A stretch of 6,214 nt of DNA from CAYLOP01 sp964385305 (GTDB lineage: Bacteria > Chloroflexota > Anaerolineae > Anaerolineales > E44-bin32). The DNA is taken from NCBI GenBank assembly GCA_964385305.1, contig CAYLOP010000172.1:1-6214 (forward strand), in the 5' to 3' direction. The notes under the pieces were generated by a model. The model did no database searches and had not been told where the DNA came from. It worked only from the letters and a program-made list of their open reading frames with translations. This document shows, piece by piece, positions 5,497 through 6,214 of this stretch. The position numbers and the translations under genes are program-made. Position 1 is the first letter of the stretch. The number at the start of each line of letters is the position of its first letter.

Positions 5497-6214
5497 TTAG
5501 CGGAAGTGATCCGTCACGTCGTGGAGATTAAAGGGGTAGCGGTAGTTCGAAAGATAGCTGCGATCCTCCAGGAGATCCAGGTGGGCACCATAACGCATAT
5601 TGAGAAGTGCTCGGAAAGTATTCACAGAGGACATCGAATCGTAGAAAGTTATATCTCCGCATGACGTACATAGCACCGCGTAAAAGATCGAAAAGCGCTC
5701 CTTGGAATAGGGCACTTCAGATGGGTTATCACCAATGATGCTTGCGTCAGGTCCATGGTCTGATAGTAGGATGATGATAGGTGGAGGTTCTTGTGTGGCA
5801 AGAATGGCATCGATCGTTTGCATCAGGCGCTGGTTTAAATAAGTTAGCTGGTCAGTATAGAGTTGAATGTAGGTATCGCGATCCCCAAGGAAGACGCCAG
5901 CTTTCAGTGTGAAAGCCTCCTGGTGTGGGATGATTTCACCCGCAGGCCCGAATACGAAAGGGAGATGCGGAGATACAATGTGAGCGAACACGAACTTAGG
6001 CGCATTTGTATGGGGTACTGTAGCAAGATGTTCAAGCGTGAAAAGGATCCGTTCACGGTGTCGTTGGTAAGGGTATTGGGGTTGCATATCGGAGGTATTC
6101 GGCAGGAGGAATAATGCATCTCTCACCAATACACCAGCGGAGGTTTGTATAAGCATACCTTCAAAAGGGTTGACGGCCTTGAAGGTTTCAAGCGCTGTTA
6201 ATGCCGGTGGGCTG
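5497..6214 (-). CDS. Alkaline-phosphatase-superfamily enzyme (sulfatase / LTA-synthase-like), 5'-truncated by window edge
   Basis: The minus-strand frame is open from base 6214 to a TAA at 5499-5497, giving about 238 visible C-terminal residues. The ATG at 6156 is internal: the 19 codons before it are open (reading SPPALTALETFKAVNPFEG), and no start can be placed inside the window. Motifs are those of the catalytic core of the sulfatase/alkaline-phosphatase superfamily as in LtaS-like phosphotransferases. The SPHLPF segment (about residues 81-86 of the visible part) resembles the substrate-pocket histidine region. IIILLSDHGPD (about 146-156, DH encoded near 5755-5760) supplies metal-binding Asp-His. 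The closing SSVNTFRALLNMRYG block is typical of this group. The nucleophile Thr/Ser/Cys and the first metal-binding acid lie upstream, outside the window, so sulfatase and phosphoglycerol or phosphoethanolamine transferase roles cannot be told apart. Membrane helices, usual at the N-terminus of LtaS-like proteins, are also out of view. It converges on the peptidase gene across a shared terminator. Confidence 0.8.
   Translation of the reverse strand, partial: SPPALTALETFKAVNPFEGMLIQTSAGVLVRDALFLLPNTSDMQPQYPYQRHRERILFTLEHLATVPHTNAPKFVFAHIVSPHLPFVFGPAGEIIPHQEAFTLKAGVFLGDRDTYIQLYTDQLTYLNQRLMQTIDAILATQEPPPIIILLSDHGPDASIIGDNPSEVPYSKERFSIFYAVLCTSCGDITFYDSMSSVNTFRALLNMRYGAHLDLLEDRSYLSNYRYPFNLHDVTDHFR

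Noticed and set aside
5356..5664. A 102-codon plus-strand open frame overlapping the end of paralogue B
   Set aside because: It runs through the hairpin terminator and then antisense to the conserved end of the sulfatase-like gene, and its translation resembles no family I know.

Overview
The window reads as an ordinary bacterial chromosomal segment. It holds four forward-strand genes in full, the end of a fifth at the left edge, and the end of a convergent gene at the right edge. I recognise no mobile elements, tRNA or rRNA genes, or CRISPR arrays. The envelope peptidases carry paired LysM modules and a conserved cysteine pair. Together with a compact Rho and a class II fructose bisphosphatase, this style suggests Chloroflexota (Anaerolineae-like). 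That assignment is by impression and has not been tested by any search.

Layout: (1) 1-421 is the C-terminal half of phosphatidate cytidylyltransferase (cdsA). (2) 462-1457 is glpX-type fructose-1,6-bisphosphatase, 40 bases behind cdsA with a good ribosome binding site. (3) 1458-1751 is a non-coding gap with no convincing intrinsic terminator. It holds a strong extended -10 promoter (TGCTATAAT) that would give rho a leader of about 165 nt. (4) 1752-3032 is transcription terminator Rho, with every core motif intact. (5) 3035-4111 is a membrane-anchored LysM-LysM-M23 peptidase that starts 2 bases after the rho stop. (6) 4184-5374 is a diverged paralogue with the same architecture, and it has its own near-consensus promoter in the 72-base gap. 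(7) 5425-5456 is a hairpin terminator between convergent genes. (8) 5497-6214, on the minus strand, is the C-terminal part of an alkaline-phosphatase-superfamily (sulfatase / LTA-synthase-like) enzyme, cut by the window edge.

Taken together, the window mixes membrane lipid synthesis (CdsA), gluconeogenesis (GlpX), transcription termination (Rho) and cell-envelope remodelling (two M23 peptidases and possibly the phosphotransferase-like enzyme). The most notable points are the tight rho-peptidase coupling, the tandem peptidase paralogues with apparently separate expression control, their shared cysteine pair, and the decorated rho promoter and leader. I did not find a clearly new multi-gene system here.
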